Below are positions 8,850 through 17,243 of a DNA stretch of 64,000 nucleotides, one piece after another. Under the pieces are notes generated by a model, which saw nothing but the letters and a program-made list of their open reading frames with translations, had not been told where the DNA came from and made no database searches. Source of the stretch: Croceibacterium_A sp044506565 (GTDB taxonomy: Bacteria > Pseudomonadota > Alphaproteobacteria > Sphingomonadales > Sphingomonadaceae); contig JBIQKN010000004.1 of NCBI GenBank assembly GCA_044506565.1, positions 15,814-79,813 of the forward strand, written 5' to 3'. Each line of letters opens with the position of its first letter. The stretch's first letter is position 1. The translations under genes were made by a program, and so were the position numbers.

Positions 8850-9656
8850 CTAGGCGTGCAACCCGCCCCGAGCAATTCCGGCCGCGCATCGCGCTGCTGC
8901 GACCTTCTGCGCTGGTCCGTACGCGGCCAGGCTGCGACCGACGAGGATCACTGCGGGGCCGTCACCGAGCGCGGTGCGCGCGGCGAGAGGGAGCAGGTCG
9001 AGGCGGGTGGCGAAGTGGCGCTCCTCGGGCAGGCTGGCGCTCTCGACCATGACCACCGGAGTATCGGCGGGAAGACCCGCGGCGATGAGCCGGGCCGAGA
9101 CGGCCGGCGCGGCGGCCTTGCCCATGTAGATGGCCAGCGTTGCCTCGGGATCGGCGAGCGCGCGCCAGTCGATTTCGAGCGGCTCGCCGGCGCGGGCGTG
9201 GGCGGTGACGAAGGTCAGCTTGCGGGCGAGCCCGCGCAGGGTCAGCGACAGGCCGAGGCTGGCCGCGGCGGCGCTGGCCGCGGTTACGCCCGGGCAGACG
9301 TGCACCGGCACGCCGGCGGCGCTGCACGCGGCGAGCTCCTCGGTCGACCGTCCGAAGATCGACGGGTCGCCGCCCTTGAGCCGCACGACCCGCTCACCGG
9401 CAATCGCCGCCTCGACGATCAGCGCGTCGATCGCCTGCTGGCTCTTCGAGTGCCGCCCCGAGCGCTTGCCGACCGAGACCAGGCGCACATGCGGCGGCGC
9501 CAGCGCGAGCACGCCCGGGCCGACGAGCGCGTCGTGGAAGATCACGCTCGCGGCACGGATCAGCCGCTCGGCCTTGCGGGTCAGCAGGTCCGGATCGCCG
9601 GGGCCGGCGCCGACCAGCCACACGGTGCCGGGGGCGATGAGGTTCGGGTCAGCCAT
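8850..9656 (-). CDS. cobA: Uroporphyrinogen-III C-methyltransferase
   Basis: SUMT adds two methyl groups from S-adenosylmethionine to uroporphyrinogen III to give precorrin-2, the precursor of siroheme. The 268-residue protein carries the family motifs VGAGPGDPDLLT (about residues 15-26), VRLKGGDPSIFGR (about 92-104) and the VCPGVTAASAAA segment. It corresponds to the methyltransferase half of CysG and lacks the dehydrogenase/ferrochelatase half. Its ATG lies 8 bp inside the nasA reading frame, so it is translationally coupled to nitrate reductase. In this operon it most likely serves siroheme supply for NirB. Confidence 0.93.
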   Translation of the reverse strand: MADPNLIAPGTVWLVGAGPGDPDLLTRKAERLIRAASVIFHDALVGPGVLALAPPHVRLVSVGKRSGRHSKSQQAIDALIVEAAIAGERVVRLKGGDPSIFGRSTEELAACSAAGVPVHVCPGVTAASAAAASLGLSLTLRGLARKLTFVTAHARAGEPLEIDWRALADPEATLAIYMGKAAAPAVSARLIAAGLPADTPVVMVESASLPEERHFATRLDLLPLAARTALGDGPAVILVGRSLAAYGPAQKVAAARCAAGIARGGLHA

Positions 9657-12243
9657 GGGCCGCTTCCTTGCGATCGCCGATCAGGCGCTGGATTGCCGGG
9701 CGGCACGAGCCGCAGTTGGTTCCCGCCGACAGCGCCTCGCCGACCGCCTCGACGGTCATCAGGCGCTCGGCCGCGATCGCCTCGACGATCGTCTTCAGCC
9801 CGACGTCGAAGCAGGCGCAGACGATCGGCCCGCGGTCGGGCAGGGGCGCCGCCGGCCTTCCGGCGAGCAGCTCGACCGCCTTCGGCGCCTCCCCTGCGGC
9901 GAGCTGTGCAATAAGCCAGTCGCGGTCGGGCAGCCGGCCGTTCCGGGTCAGGTAGAGCGCCGCGGCGAGGCGGCCCTCGCTGAGCACCGCGATCCGCATT
10001 CCGCGCGAGCCATCGGCGATCTCGACTCGCTCGCCGGCCGGTAGCAGCGCCCTGGCCATGGCCCCCGGGTCGCCTTCGTCGGCGAGCTCGACCAGCCAGC
10101 CCTGCGCCACGCGGACCCGGGTGAAGTAGGCCGCGGCAATCCGCTCCGGCGCCTCGCGCGCGACGAGAAAGCCGCACCAGTCGGGCGCCAGCTTCGCGAT
10201 TCTTGCCGGGGTCGCCTTGAAGCCCGGCTGGCCCGAGTAGGGGTCGACCAGCGGCTGCGGCAGCAGACCGGTGCGGCCTCCGCTCGACTGGCGGTCGGTC
10301 CAGTGGATCGGGGTGAAGATCTCGCCGCGCCGCTGGCCCTCGCTGACGAGCGCGCGGAACACGCTCTCGCCCTGCGGCGTCGCGACGCGGACGAGGTCGC
10401 CGTCGGCGACGCCATGCGCTTCGGCGTCGAGCGGGTGGATCTCGACCATCGGCTCGCGCCGGTGCTGCGACAGCTTCGGCGAGAGCCCGGTGCGGGTCAT
10501 CGTGTGCCAGTGGTCTCGGTAGCGGCCGGTATTGAGCGTCAGCGGCCACTTGGGAAGCACCCCGTCGAGCTCGCGCTGCGCAACCGGTACGAGCCGCGCT
10601 TTGCCGTCGGGCGTTGGAAATCGGCCATCTGCGAAGGGCATGCCGCCCCAGCGGAACGGCTCCATTGCTTCGTACTGCGCGTTGGTGATCGCGCCGCAGG
10701 CGCCGATGTCGAACACGCGCTGCCCCGCGTTGCGATAGGCCGACAGGCGTGCGTGCTCGCGGAAAACCTCGGCCGGACGGTCGTAAGTGAACGCGTCGCG
10801 CCAGCCCATCGCCCGGGCGACTTCCTTGACGATCCACCAGTCGGGCTTCGCCTCGCCCGGCGCGGGCAGCAGTGCGCGCTGGCGGCTGATCGTGCGCTCG
10901 CTGTTGGTCACCGTACCGTCCTTCTCGCCCCAGGCGAGCGCCGGCAGCCTGACGTGGGCGAAGCGCGAGGTGTCGGTTTCGGCGATGCAGTCGGACACGA
11001 CCACGAACGGGCACGCGGCGAGCGCCTCGCGCACGCGCGCTGCATCGGGCAGCGAGACCGCCGGGTTGGTCGCCATGACCCACAGCGCCTTGACCCGGCC
11101 CTCGCCGATCGAGCGAAACAGATCGACAGCCTTGAGCCCCGGCTTCGTTGCCATTCGCGGCGCCGCCCAGAATCGGCGGACGTCGTCGACGTTTTCGGGC
11201 GCGAAGTCGCGGTGTGCTGCGAGCGTGTTGGCTAGGCCGCCGACCTCGCGTCCTCCCATCGCATTGGGCTGCCCGGTGATCGAGAACGGCGCCGCGCCCG
11301 GCTTGCCGATGCGCCCGGTGGCGAGGTGGAGGTTGAGGATCGCGTTGACCTGGTCGGTGCCGCGGATCGACTGGTTGATCCCCTGGCTGAACACGGTGAC
11401 CGTGCGCTCGTGCCGGGCGAACAGTTCGAAGAACGCGAGCAGGTCGGTCGGCGCGAGGTCGCACGCGGCCGCCGTCGACCACAGGTCGCAGCCTTCACCG
11501 AGCGCTTCCCAGAACCCGTCGGGCGTGGTCACGTGCGCCTCGAGGAAGTCGGGATCGACGATGCCGTTGTCGCTGCAGTAGGCCAGCAACCCGTTCATCA
11601 GCGCGACGTCGCTGCCCGGGCGCAGCGCGAGGTGCAGGTCGGCCTCCTCGCAGGTCTCGGTGCGGCGCGGGTCGATCACCACGACCCTGGTGCCGCGGGC
11701 GGCGCGCGCCGCCATCATCCGCTGGTAGACCACCGGGTGGCACCACGCGGTGTTCGAGCCGACCAGCACGATCAGGTCGGCCTGGTCGAGATCGTCGTAG
11801 CTCGCCGGCACCACGTCCTCGCCGAAGGCGCGCATGTGGCCTGCCACCGCGCTCGACATGCACAGCCGCGAGTTGGTGTCGATGTTGGCCGAGCCGATGA
11901 AGCCCTTCATCAGCTTGTTGGCGACGTAGTAGTCCTCGGTCAGAAGCTGGCCCGAGACGTAGAACGCGACGCTGTCCGGCCCTTGGCGCGAGATCGTGTC
12001 CTTGAACCGCCGCGCGACGTGGCGGATCGCCTTGTCCCAGCTCGTGCGCCTGCCGTCGATCTCGGGATGGAGCAGCCGGCCCTCGAGCCCGACCGTCTCG
12101 CCGAGGTGCGTGCCTTTCGAGCACAGCTTGCCGCGGTTGGCGGGGTGCGCCGGGTCGCCGGCGATTTCGACCTGACGTTCGCCGGTGACGGTCGCTGCAA
12201 TTCCGCAGCCGACGCCGCAATAGGCGCAAGTGGTGCGGATCAC
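9649..12243 (-). CDS. nasA: Assimilatory nitrate reductase, catalytic subunit
   Basis: This 864-residue cytoplasmic molybdoenzyme reduces nitrate to nitrite. It opens with a 4Fe-4S binding motif (CAYCGVGCG, then CSKGTH), followed by the Mo-bis-MGD domains (TNSRLCMSSAVAGH, LVGSNTAWCHPV) and a C-terminal molydopterin-binding domain (LNTGRYRDHWHTMTRTG). A BFD-like 2Fe-2S domain closes the protein (CACFDVG, NCGSCRP), as in alphaproteobacterial NasA. The start is the GTG at 12243, immediately before the iron-sulfur motif, with GGGAGGGGG 2 nt upstream. That ribosome-binding site is part of a palindromic repeat. It lies between nirD and cobA, overlapping cobA by 8 bp. Confidence 0.95.
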   Translation of the reverse strand: MIRTTCAYCGVGCGIAATVTGERQVEIAGDPAHPANRGKLCSKGTHLGETVGLEGRLLHPEIDGRRTSWDKAIRHVARRFKDTISRQGPDSVAFYVSGQLLTEDYYVANKLMKGFIGSANIDTNSRLCMSSAVAGHMRAFGEDVVPASYDDLDQADLIVLVGSNTAWCHPVVYQRMMAARAARGTRVVVIDPRRTETCEEADLHLALRPGSDVALMNGLLAYCSDNGIVDPDFLEAHVTTPDGFWEALGEGCDLWSTAAACDLAPTDLLAFFELFARHERTVTVFSQGINQSIRGTDQVNAILNLHLATGRIGKPGAAPFSITGQPNAMGGREVGGLANTLAAHRDFAPENVDDVRRFWAAPRMATKPGLKAVDLFRSIGEGRVKALWVMATNPAVSLPDAARVREALAACPFVVVSDCIAETDTSRFAHVRLPALAWGEKDGTVTNSERTISRQRALLPAPGEAKPDWWIVKEVARAMGWRDAFTYDRPAEVFREHARLSAYRNAGQRVFDIGACGAITNAQYEAMEPFRWGGMPFADGRFPTPDGKARLVPVAQRELDGVLPKWPLTLNTGRYRDHWHTMTRTGLSPKLSQHRREPMVEIHPLDAEAHGVADGDLVRVATPQGESVFRALVSEGQRRGEIFTPIHWTDRQSSGGRTGLLPQPLVDPYSGQPGFKATPARIAKLAPDWCGFLVAREAPERIAAAYFTRVRVAQGWLVELADEGDPGAMARALLPAGERVEIADGSRGMRIAVLSEGRLAAALYLTRNGRLPDRDWLIAQLAAGEAPKAVELLAGRPAAPLPDRGPIVCACFDVGLKTIVEAIAAERLMTVEAVGEALSAGTNCGSCRPAIQRLIGDRKEAAHG

Positions 12244-12246
12244 ATC

Positions 12247-12329
12247 CCCCTCCCGCTTGCGGGAGGGGCCAAGGGTCGGTCGATGGGCCGGACAGGCCCA
12301 CCCCCTACCTCTCCCGCAGGCGGGAGGGG
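12247..12329. repeat. Two short palindromic repeats between nirD and nasA
   Basis: Two hairpin-forming units lie in the 91-nt nirD-nasA spacer. The unit at 12247-12268 has a perfect 10-bp stem (CCCCTCCCGC/GCGGGAGGGG) around a TT loop. The unit at 12308-12329 has stem CTCCCGC/GCGGGAG around an AG loop, extended by a few further pairs. They look like copies of one REP-like family. The arm of the first unit nearer nasA contains the only purine-rich ribosome-binding sequence of nasA. Confidence 0.85.
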
Positions 12330-12334
12330 GGACA

Positions 12335-12709
12335 TCACGCCGCCCGGGCCTGCTGCGCGGACGGCGGGGGGACAACCGCCTCGCGCAGCAGGTAGATGCG
12401 CCCGGCGTCGACCTTGACCGGGATCGTCGGCACGCACCCTTCGTCATCGCCGAGCGCCTGGCCGCTGCGCAGCGAGATCTTCCAGTTGTGCAGCGGGCAG
12501 GTGACGCTGTCGCCGTGGACGATGCCCTGGCTCAGCGGGCCCTGCTTGTGCGGGCACTTGTTGACCAGCGCGTAGAACTCGCCGCGCATCGTGTGGAACA
12601 CGGCGATCTCCCGGTACTCATCTTCAGGGCCGCCGATCACCGGCAGCGTCGCTGCCATGCCCGGTTCGATCTGGCTGACCGGGCCGATGTCGAGCCATTT
12701 GGCTTGCAT
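12335..12709 (-). CDS. nirD: Nitrite reductase (NADH) small subunit
   Basis: NirD is the small Rieske-type subunit of the cytoplasmic NADH-dependent nitrite reductase. The 124-residue protein contains a Rieske 2Fe-2S signature in two parts, CPHKQGPLSQG and CPLHNW, so unlike E. coli NirD it retains the Cys/His ligands of the Rieske cluster. The ATG overlaps the nirB stop by 1 nt (TAATG). The C-terminus ends in a Pro/Ala-rich tail just before the palindromic repeats. Order nirB-nirD-nasA-cobA is a classic assimilatory cluster. Confidence 0.93.
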   Translation of the reverse strand: MQAKWLDIGPVSQIEPGMAATLPVIGGPEDEYREIAVFHTMRGEFYALVNKCPHKQGPLSQGIVHGDSVTCPLHNWKISLRSGQALGDDEGCVPTIPVKVDAGRIYLLREAVVPPPSAQQARAA

Positions 12710-15219
12710 TAGGCATACTCCGTGGCGGGGCGGACGGTGGCGAGGTGGCTGTGCAGATCGCGGCGGTCGCCGGCCGCGCGCTGGGCCCAGGGATCGTCCT
12801 GCATGAACTTCTGTGAGTAGCGGAACCGCGCCGCCAAGCGCTTGACGGTGTCGGGTTCGCTGAACATCTGCGCCTTGACCCACTCGATGCCCTTGCGCTC
12901 GATCCACGGCGCCGTGCGTTCGAGGTAGTGCGCGTCCTCGCGGTAGAGCTGGATGAACGCCGCGCAGTGCTCCATCGCCTCCTCCTCGGTGGCGACCTTG
13001 CACAAGAGGTCGGTCGCGCGGACCTTGATCCCGCCGTTGCCACCGACGTGGAGCTCGTAGCCGCTGTCGACGCAGACCACGCCGAAGTCCTTGATCGTCG
13101 CCTCGGCGCAGTTCCGCGGGCACCCCGAGACCGCGATCTTGAACTTGTGCGGCATCCACGAGCCCCAGGTCATCTGCTCGATCTTCACACCGAGCCCGGT
13201 CGAATCCTGCGTGCCGAAGCGGCACCATTCGGAGCCGACGCAGGTCTTCACCGTACGCAGCGCCTTGCCGTAGGCGTGCCCTGAGACCATCCCGGCGGCG
13301 TTGAGATCGGCCCAGACCGCGGGCAGGTCCTCTTTCCTGATGCCGAAGATGTCGAGCCGCTGGCCGCCGGTGACCTTGACCATCGGCGCGTTGTACTTCT
13401 CGACCACGTCGGCGATCGCGCGCAGCTCGCGTGGGTTGGTGAGCCCGCCCCACATCCGCGGCACGACCGAATAGGTCCCGTCCTTCTGGATGTTGGCGTG
13501 GAGCCGCTCGTTGACGAAGCGGCTCTTCTGGTCGTCCTCGTACTCGCCGGGCCAGGCGCACAGCAGGTAGTAGTTGAGCGCCGGCCGGCACGAGGCGCAG
13601 CCGTCGGGCGTGGTCCAGTGCAGCTCCTGCATGACCTGCGGGATCGCCTTGAGCTCCTTCTCGACGATCAGCCGGCGCGCGTCGTCGTGGGTGAAGCTGG
13701 TGCACTTGCACAGCGTCTTCGCCCCGGCCTGGACCTCGTCGCCGAGCGTCAGCGCGAGCAGGCCCTCGACCAGCCCGGTGCACGAACCGCAGCTCGCGGA
13801 GGCCTTGCACTGCGAGCGCACCGCGTCGAGGCTGCACGCCCCGGCCTCGATCGTCGCGACCACCTTGCCCTTGGACACGCCGTTGCAGCCGCAGATCTCT
13901 GCGTCGTCCGAAAGCGCTGCAACGGCGGCGTTAGGGTCCGCGAAGGCACCCCCGCCCCCAAGGACGCTCAGGGCGAAAGCCTGGCCGAAGATCAGCCCGT
14001 CGCGGATCTCGGACACGTCCTCCTGCTTCTTCAGCAGGTCGAAGTACCAGTTGCCGTCGGCGGTATCGCCGTAGAGCACCGCGCCGACCACGCGGTCGTC
14101 CTTCAGGATCACGCGCTTGTACACACCGCGCGCGGCATCGCGCATGACGATGTCCTCGTGATCGTCGCCGCCGATGAAGTCGCCGGCCGAGAACACGTCG
14201 ATCCCGGAGACCTTGAGCTTGGTCGAGGTTACCGAGCCGGTGTAGCCCGACGGTTGTCCGGTCAGGTGATCGGCCAGCGCGCGGCACATCTCCCACAGCG
14301 GGGCGACGAGGCCGTAGCACTGCCCGCGGTGCTCGACGCACTCGCCGACCGCGAGGATCGCCGGATCCGAGGTAACCATATGGTCGTCGACGAGGATGCC
14401 GCGTTCGCATTCGAGCCCGGCGGTCTTGGCGAGCCGCGTCGAGGGGCGGATGCCGACTGCCATGACCACGATATCGGCCGGGATCTCGCGCCCGTCCTTG
14501 AGCCGGACTCCGCAGACGTGGCCGTCGCGTTCGAGGATTTCCTCGGTGTCGGCGCCAGTCAGGATCGTCTGCCCGCGCCGCTCGAGCTCGGTCTTGAGCA
14601 GCCACCCGGCGGCTTCGTCGAGCTGCCGTTCCATCAGCGTCGGCATCAGGTGGACGACGGTGACCTGCATGCCTCTCAGGCTGAGTCCGTGCGCGGCCTC
14701 GAGCCCGAGCAACCCGCCGCCGATCACCACTGCGTTACCGCCTCCGCCCGCCGCGGCGAGCATCTTCTCGACGTCGTCGAGGTCGCGGAAGGTGACCACG
14801 CCGGGCAGGTCGCGTCCCGGGACCGGGATGATGAACGGGTCGGAGCCCGTCGCGATCAGCAGCCGGTCGTAAGGCTCGACCCGGCCTGATCGGGCGACGA
14901 CCACCGATCGCTCGCGGTCGATGTGATCGACGGGATCGCCTGCGACCAGCTCGATACCGTTGTCGGCGTACCATTCGGCGGTATTGAGGACGATTTCGTC
15001 GAAGCTCTTCTCGCCGGCCAGCACCGGCGAGAGCATGATCCGGTTGTAGTTGACCCGCGGCTCGGCGCCGAAGATCGTGACCGAGTACCTGCCGGGATCG
15101 CGCGCGAGGATTTCCTCCACCGCGCGGCAGCCGGCCATGCCGTTGCCGATCACCACCAGTTTCTCGCGCAGAGTCCCGCTGAGCGGGTTCGCCTTGTCGA
15201 AGCTCGTCGGTGCGTTCAC
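12709..15219 (-). CDS. nirB: Nitrite reductase (NADH) large subunit
   Basis: NirB reduces nitrite to ammonium with NADH using FAD, iron-sulfur and siroheme centres. The 836-residue protein has an N-terminal FAD/NADH oxidoreductase part (LVVIGNGMAGCRAVEEIL; VIGGGLLGLEAAHGL), two BFD-like 2Fe-2S regions (CGCNGVSKG, SCGSCTGL; CKCTSF, CASCRPAL), then the siroheme/4Fe-4S domain with CVGSEWC and CPRNC. The GTG at 15219 was chosen because GGAAGG lies about 10 nt upstream; a TTG 30 nt further upstream is possible. The leader 15220-15370 holds a terminator and two ANTAR-type hairpins. Confidence 0.95.
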   Translation of the reverse strand: MNAPTSFDKANPLSGTLREKLVVIGNGMAGCRAVEEILARDPGRYSVTIFGAEPRVNYNRIMLSPVLAGEKSFDEIVLNTAEWYADNGIELVAGDPVDHIDRERSVVVARSGRVEPYDRLLIATGSDPFIIPVPGRDLPGVVTFRDLDDVEKMLAAAGGGGNAVVIGGGLLGLEAAHGLSLRGMQVTVVHLMPTLMERQLDEAAGWLLKTELERRGQTILTGADTEEILERDGHVCGVRLKDGREIPADIVVMAVGIRPSTRLAKTAGLECERGILVDDHMVTSDPAILAVGECVEHRGQCYGLVAPLWEMCRALADHLTGQPSGYTGSVTSTKLKVSGIDVFSAGDFIGGDDHEDIVMRDAARGVYKRVILKDDRVVGAVLYGDTADGNWYFDLLKKQEDVSEIRDGLIFGQAFALSVLGGGGAFADPNAAVAALSDDAEICGCNGVSKGKVVATIEAGACSLDAVRSQCKASASCGSCTGLVEGLLALTLGDEVQAGAKTLCKCTSFTHDDARRLIVEKELKAIPQVMQELHWTTPDGCASCRPALNYYLLCAWPGEYEDDQKSRFVNERLHANIQKDGTYSVVPRMWGGLTNPRELRAIADVVEKYNAPMVKVTGGQRLDIFGIRKEDLPAVWADLNAAGMVSGHAYGKALRTVKTCVGSEWCRFGTQDSTGLGVKIEQMTWGSWMPHKFKIAVSGCPRNCAEATIKDFGVVCVDSGYELHVGGNGGIKVRATDLLCKVATEEEAMEHCAAFIQLYREDAHYLERTAPWIERKGIEWVKAQMFSEPDTVKRLAARFRYSQKFMQDDPWAQRAAGDRRDLHSHLATVRPATEYA

Positions 15220-15247
15220 TCGTCTTGTGCCTTCCGAACGCGCACGC

Positions 15248-15288
15248 AAAAAAGCCGCCAGGTGATCCCCGAGGGGCCAACCGGCGGC
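15248..15288 (-). terminator. Leader terminator (attenuator) upstream of nirB
   Basis: Read on the minus strand, GCCGCC (15288-15283) pairs with GGCGGC (15259-15254), with an inner CCCC-TC-GGGG hairpin, and the stem is followed directly by TTTTTT (15253-15248). This is an intrinsic terminator placed 29 nt before the nirB start, inside the leader and not at an operon end. Its 5' arm is shared with hairpin P2 of the ANTAR motif, so the two folds exclude each other. Confidence 0.85.
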
Positions 15289-15349
15289 GCCATTGCCACG
15301 CTATGTCGCTGAAACCGCGGTCCGGCTGTCGTCGCCCGCCATTGGGCGA
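15286..15349 (-). promoter_or_regulatory. ANTAR-type two-hairpin leader RNA of nirB
   Basis: Two hairpins precede the leader terminator. P1 (15349-15332) is TCGCCC-[AATGGC]-GGGCGA, a perfect 6-bp stem. P2 (15299-15286) is GGC-[AATGGC]-GCC with a possible extension. Both hexaloops are AATGGC, with A at position 1 and G at position 4 as described for ANTAR-protein target RNAs. The 3' strand of P2 overlaps the 5' arm of the terminator. With nasT (an ANTAR protein) encoded 7 kb upstream on the same strand, this should be a NasT-stabilised antiterminator. Function is inferred from fold and context. Confidence 0.8.
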
Positions 15350-15369
15350 GCCGTTCCGCTTCGAGCGCG

Positions 15370-15421
15370 ATTTAACCGATTCCCGGCTCCGCGGGCAAGA
15401 CTTTTTTGCAGTGCAGCAAAA
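15370..15421 (-). promoter_or_regulatory. Promoter-like pair and upstream dyad for nirB
   Basis: On the minus strand TTGCCC (15398-15393) and TTAAAT (15375-15370) are separated by 17 nt, fitting a sigma70-type promoter with transcription starting about 14 nt before hairpin P1. Five nt upstream of the -35 lies TTTTGC-N6-GCAAAA (15404-15421), a perfect dyad containing TGCACT. A closely related block sits at the same place before narK. The regulator is unknown; NtrC-like or another nitrogen regulator is a guess. Confidence 0.55.
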
Positions 15422-15431
15422 GATCCGGGCA

Positions 15432-17243
15432 TCAACCGGGAGCGAGCATCCCGAATTCGGGCCAGCGGAGCACGGCCAGCACCAGCGCCACCGCCAGCAC
15501 CAGAGCGACGATCCGCCACTGCTGAGCGGTGCCGCGCTCGAGCAGCGGCCTCGGCGCGGGCACCAGCGCCGGATTGGGATGCGCGAGGTCGTAAGTGAAC
15601 TCGCTCAGCTCCTGGTAGCGCTTCGCCGGGTCGATCGCGAGCGCGCGCACCAGCGCCGCGTCGACCCACGCCGGCACTTCGGGATTGAGTTCGCTCGCCG
15701 GGCGGTAGCGCAGCCGGCGCTGGGCCGCAGGCGTGGTCGCGCCGGCGATGCCGCGCCCATAGGGCAGTGCGCCGGTCATCATTTGATAGGCGATCACCCC
15801 GAGCGAGAACAGGTCGCTGCGCGGGCTCGCCGGTTCGCCGAGGAAAAGCTCCGGCGCGGCGTACTGCACGGTGCCGGCGAAGATCGCCTGCTTGGCGAGG
15901 CCCGGCGCGAGCTCGCCGAGCCCGGCGACCTCGACCGAGCCGAAATCGATGATCCGCACAGTGCCGTCGCCGTCGACGAGCACGTTGCGCGGCCTGAGGT
16001 CGCGATGAAGCATCTCGCGCCGGTGCAACGCCAGCAGCCCCGCCGCGAGCTGGCCGACGATATCGCGCACCTGCGCCAGCGTGGGGCGCGGGTGGTCGGC
16101 CATCCATTGCTCGAGCGTCTGCCCCTCGACGTAAGGCGAGACTGCATAGATGCGGCTGCGCGGGCGGTCGGGCGCCGCTCCCAGCAGGTTCTGGTGCGAC
16201 ACCCGCCGCATTGCCCAGTCCTCGAGCAGCAGCGCCGCAAGCTCGCCCTCGTCGGCCGCGTGGTCGGTCGAGGGCACCTTGATTGCCACGCGCCGCCCGT
16301 CCGCCTCGTCGCGCGCGAGGTAGACGTGGCTGCGGCTGCCGGCGTGGATCTCGCGCAGGATCGCGTAGCCGTCGAGCCGGTCGCCGGCCTTGAGCCGCGG
16401 CGCCGGCGGCAGCGCCAGCCCGGCGCCGAGCAGCTCCGACGCGTCGCCCGCCGGCAATGCCTCGATGCGGACCAGCTGCACGGTCAGGTTGTCGCCGCTG
16501 CCGTCCGCGAACGCCGTCTCGCAGATTGCCCGCGCGGCCTCGTCGAGGTTCGCCGCGCCTTCGATCAGCGCCAGCGTCTCGGCGGTCGAAACGAACTCGT
16601 GCACCCCGTCGGTCGAGAGCATGAACAGGTCGCCCGGCTGCAGCGAGACCTGCCGGCAGTCGACCTCGACCGCGCGGTTCGCTCCGAGTGCGCGCCCGAG
16701 GTAGCTCTCCCCGCCGCCGAGATCGACGCGGTGCGGCTCGGTCAGCGGCTCGACCCGGCCGTTCGCGATCAAGGCGATCCGCGCGTCGCCGACGTGGAAC
16801 AGGTGCGCCATGCGTGATTTCAGGACCAGCGCGCTGAACGCGCAGATCAGCGCCCCGCGTTCGCGGTTCTCGCCTTCCTCGCGCGGGCGGTGGCGCGCGT
16901 TCTGCGCATGCATCCACGAGTTGGTCGCCGCGATCACCCGCTCCGCCGAGGTGCGCACCGACCATGCCGCCGAGGTGCAGTAATAGTCGGTCAGGAAGCT
17001 CTTCACCGCGGTCTCGGCCGCCGCCGCGCCGAGCCGGCTGGTGCTGATCCCGTCGGCCAGCGCGACCGCGATGCCCTTGGTCAGCCGATCGGCGCCCTCG
17101 GGGACGAGGGCGCCGTGAAAGTCCTGGTTCTCGGACTTCGCACCGGCGGTCGAATACTGGCCGAGGGCGATCTCCAGCCGTCCGGCCGACAAGGGGCGGC
17201 GGGCCGGTCCGTCTCGGACCGCCGCCCCCGCCGCTGGCCTCAC
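15432..17243 (-). CDS. Fused PP2C-type phosphatase / Ser-Thr protein kinase, C-terminal membrane anchor
   Basis: The 603-residue protein joins two opposing activities. The N-terminal half is a PP2C-family phosphatase: NQDFHGALVP, VALADGIS, HLFHVGDARIALI, MLSTDGVHE and GDNLTVQLV carry the metal-binding aspartates. The second half is a Hanks-type kinase with VAIKVPS, HRDLRPRNVLV, IIDFGSVEV, an APE-like AAPELF and a DLFSLGVI segment. A membrane helix near the C-terminus (IVALVLAVALVLAVLRW) tethers it to the inner membrane. The GTG at 17243 overlaps the nirC stop (GTGA). It is embedded in the nitrate uptake operon, so a role in post-translational control of nitrate assimilation is likely but not shown. 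Such fusions recur in nitrate clusters of related bacteria. Confidence 0.88.
   Translation of the reverse strand: MRPAAGAAVRDGPARRPLSAGRLEIALGQYSTAGAKSENQDFHGALVPEGADRLTKGIAVALADGISTSRLGAAAAETAVKSFLTDYYCTSAAWSVRTSAERVIAATNSWMHAQNARHRPREEGENRERGALICAFSALVLKSRMAHLFHVGDARIALIANGRVEPLTEPHRVDLGGGESYLGRALGANRAVEVDCRQVSLQPGDLFMLSTDGVHEFVSTAETLALIEGAANLDEAARAICETAFADGSGDNLTVQLVRIEALPAGDASELLGAGLALPPAPRLKAGDRLDGYAILREIHAGSRSHVYLARDEADGRRVAIKVPSTDHAADEGELAALLLEDWAMRRVSHQNLLGAAPDRPRSRIYAVSPYVEGQTLEQWMADHPRPTLAQVRDIVGQLAAGLLALHRREMLHRDLRPRNVLVDGDGTVRIIDFGSVEVAGLGELAPGLAKQAIFAGTVQYAAPELFLGEPASPRSDLFSLGVIAYQMMTGALPYGRGIAGATTPAAQRRLRYRPASELNPEVPAWVDAALVRALAIDPAKRYQELSEFTYDLAHPNPALVPAPRPLLERGTAQQWRIVALVLAVALVLAVLRWPEFGMLAPG

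Noticed and set aside
9649..12447. N-terminal extension of nasA to an ATG at 12447
   Set aside because: The extra 68 codons run through the palindromic repeats and the end of nirD and resemble no NasA N-terminus; the GTG at 12243 sits right before the iron-sulfur motif.
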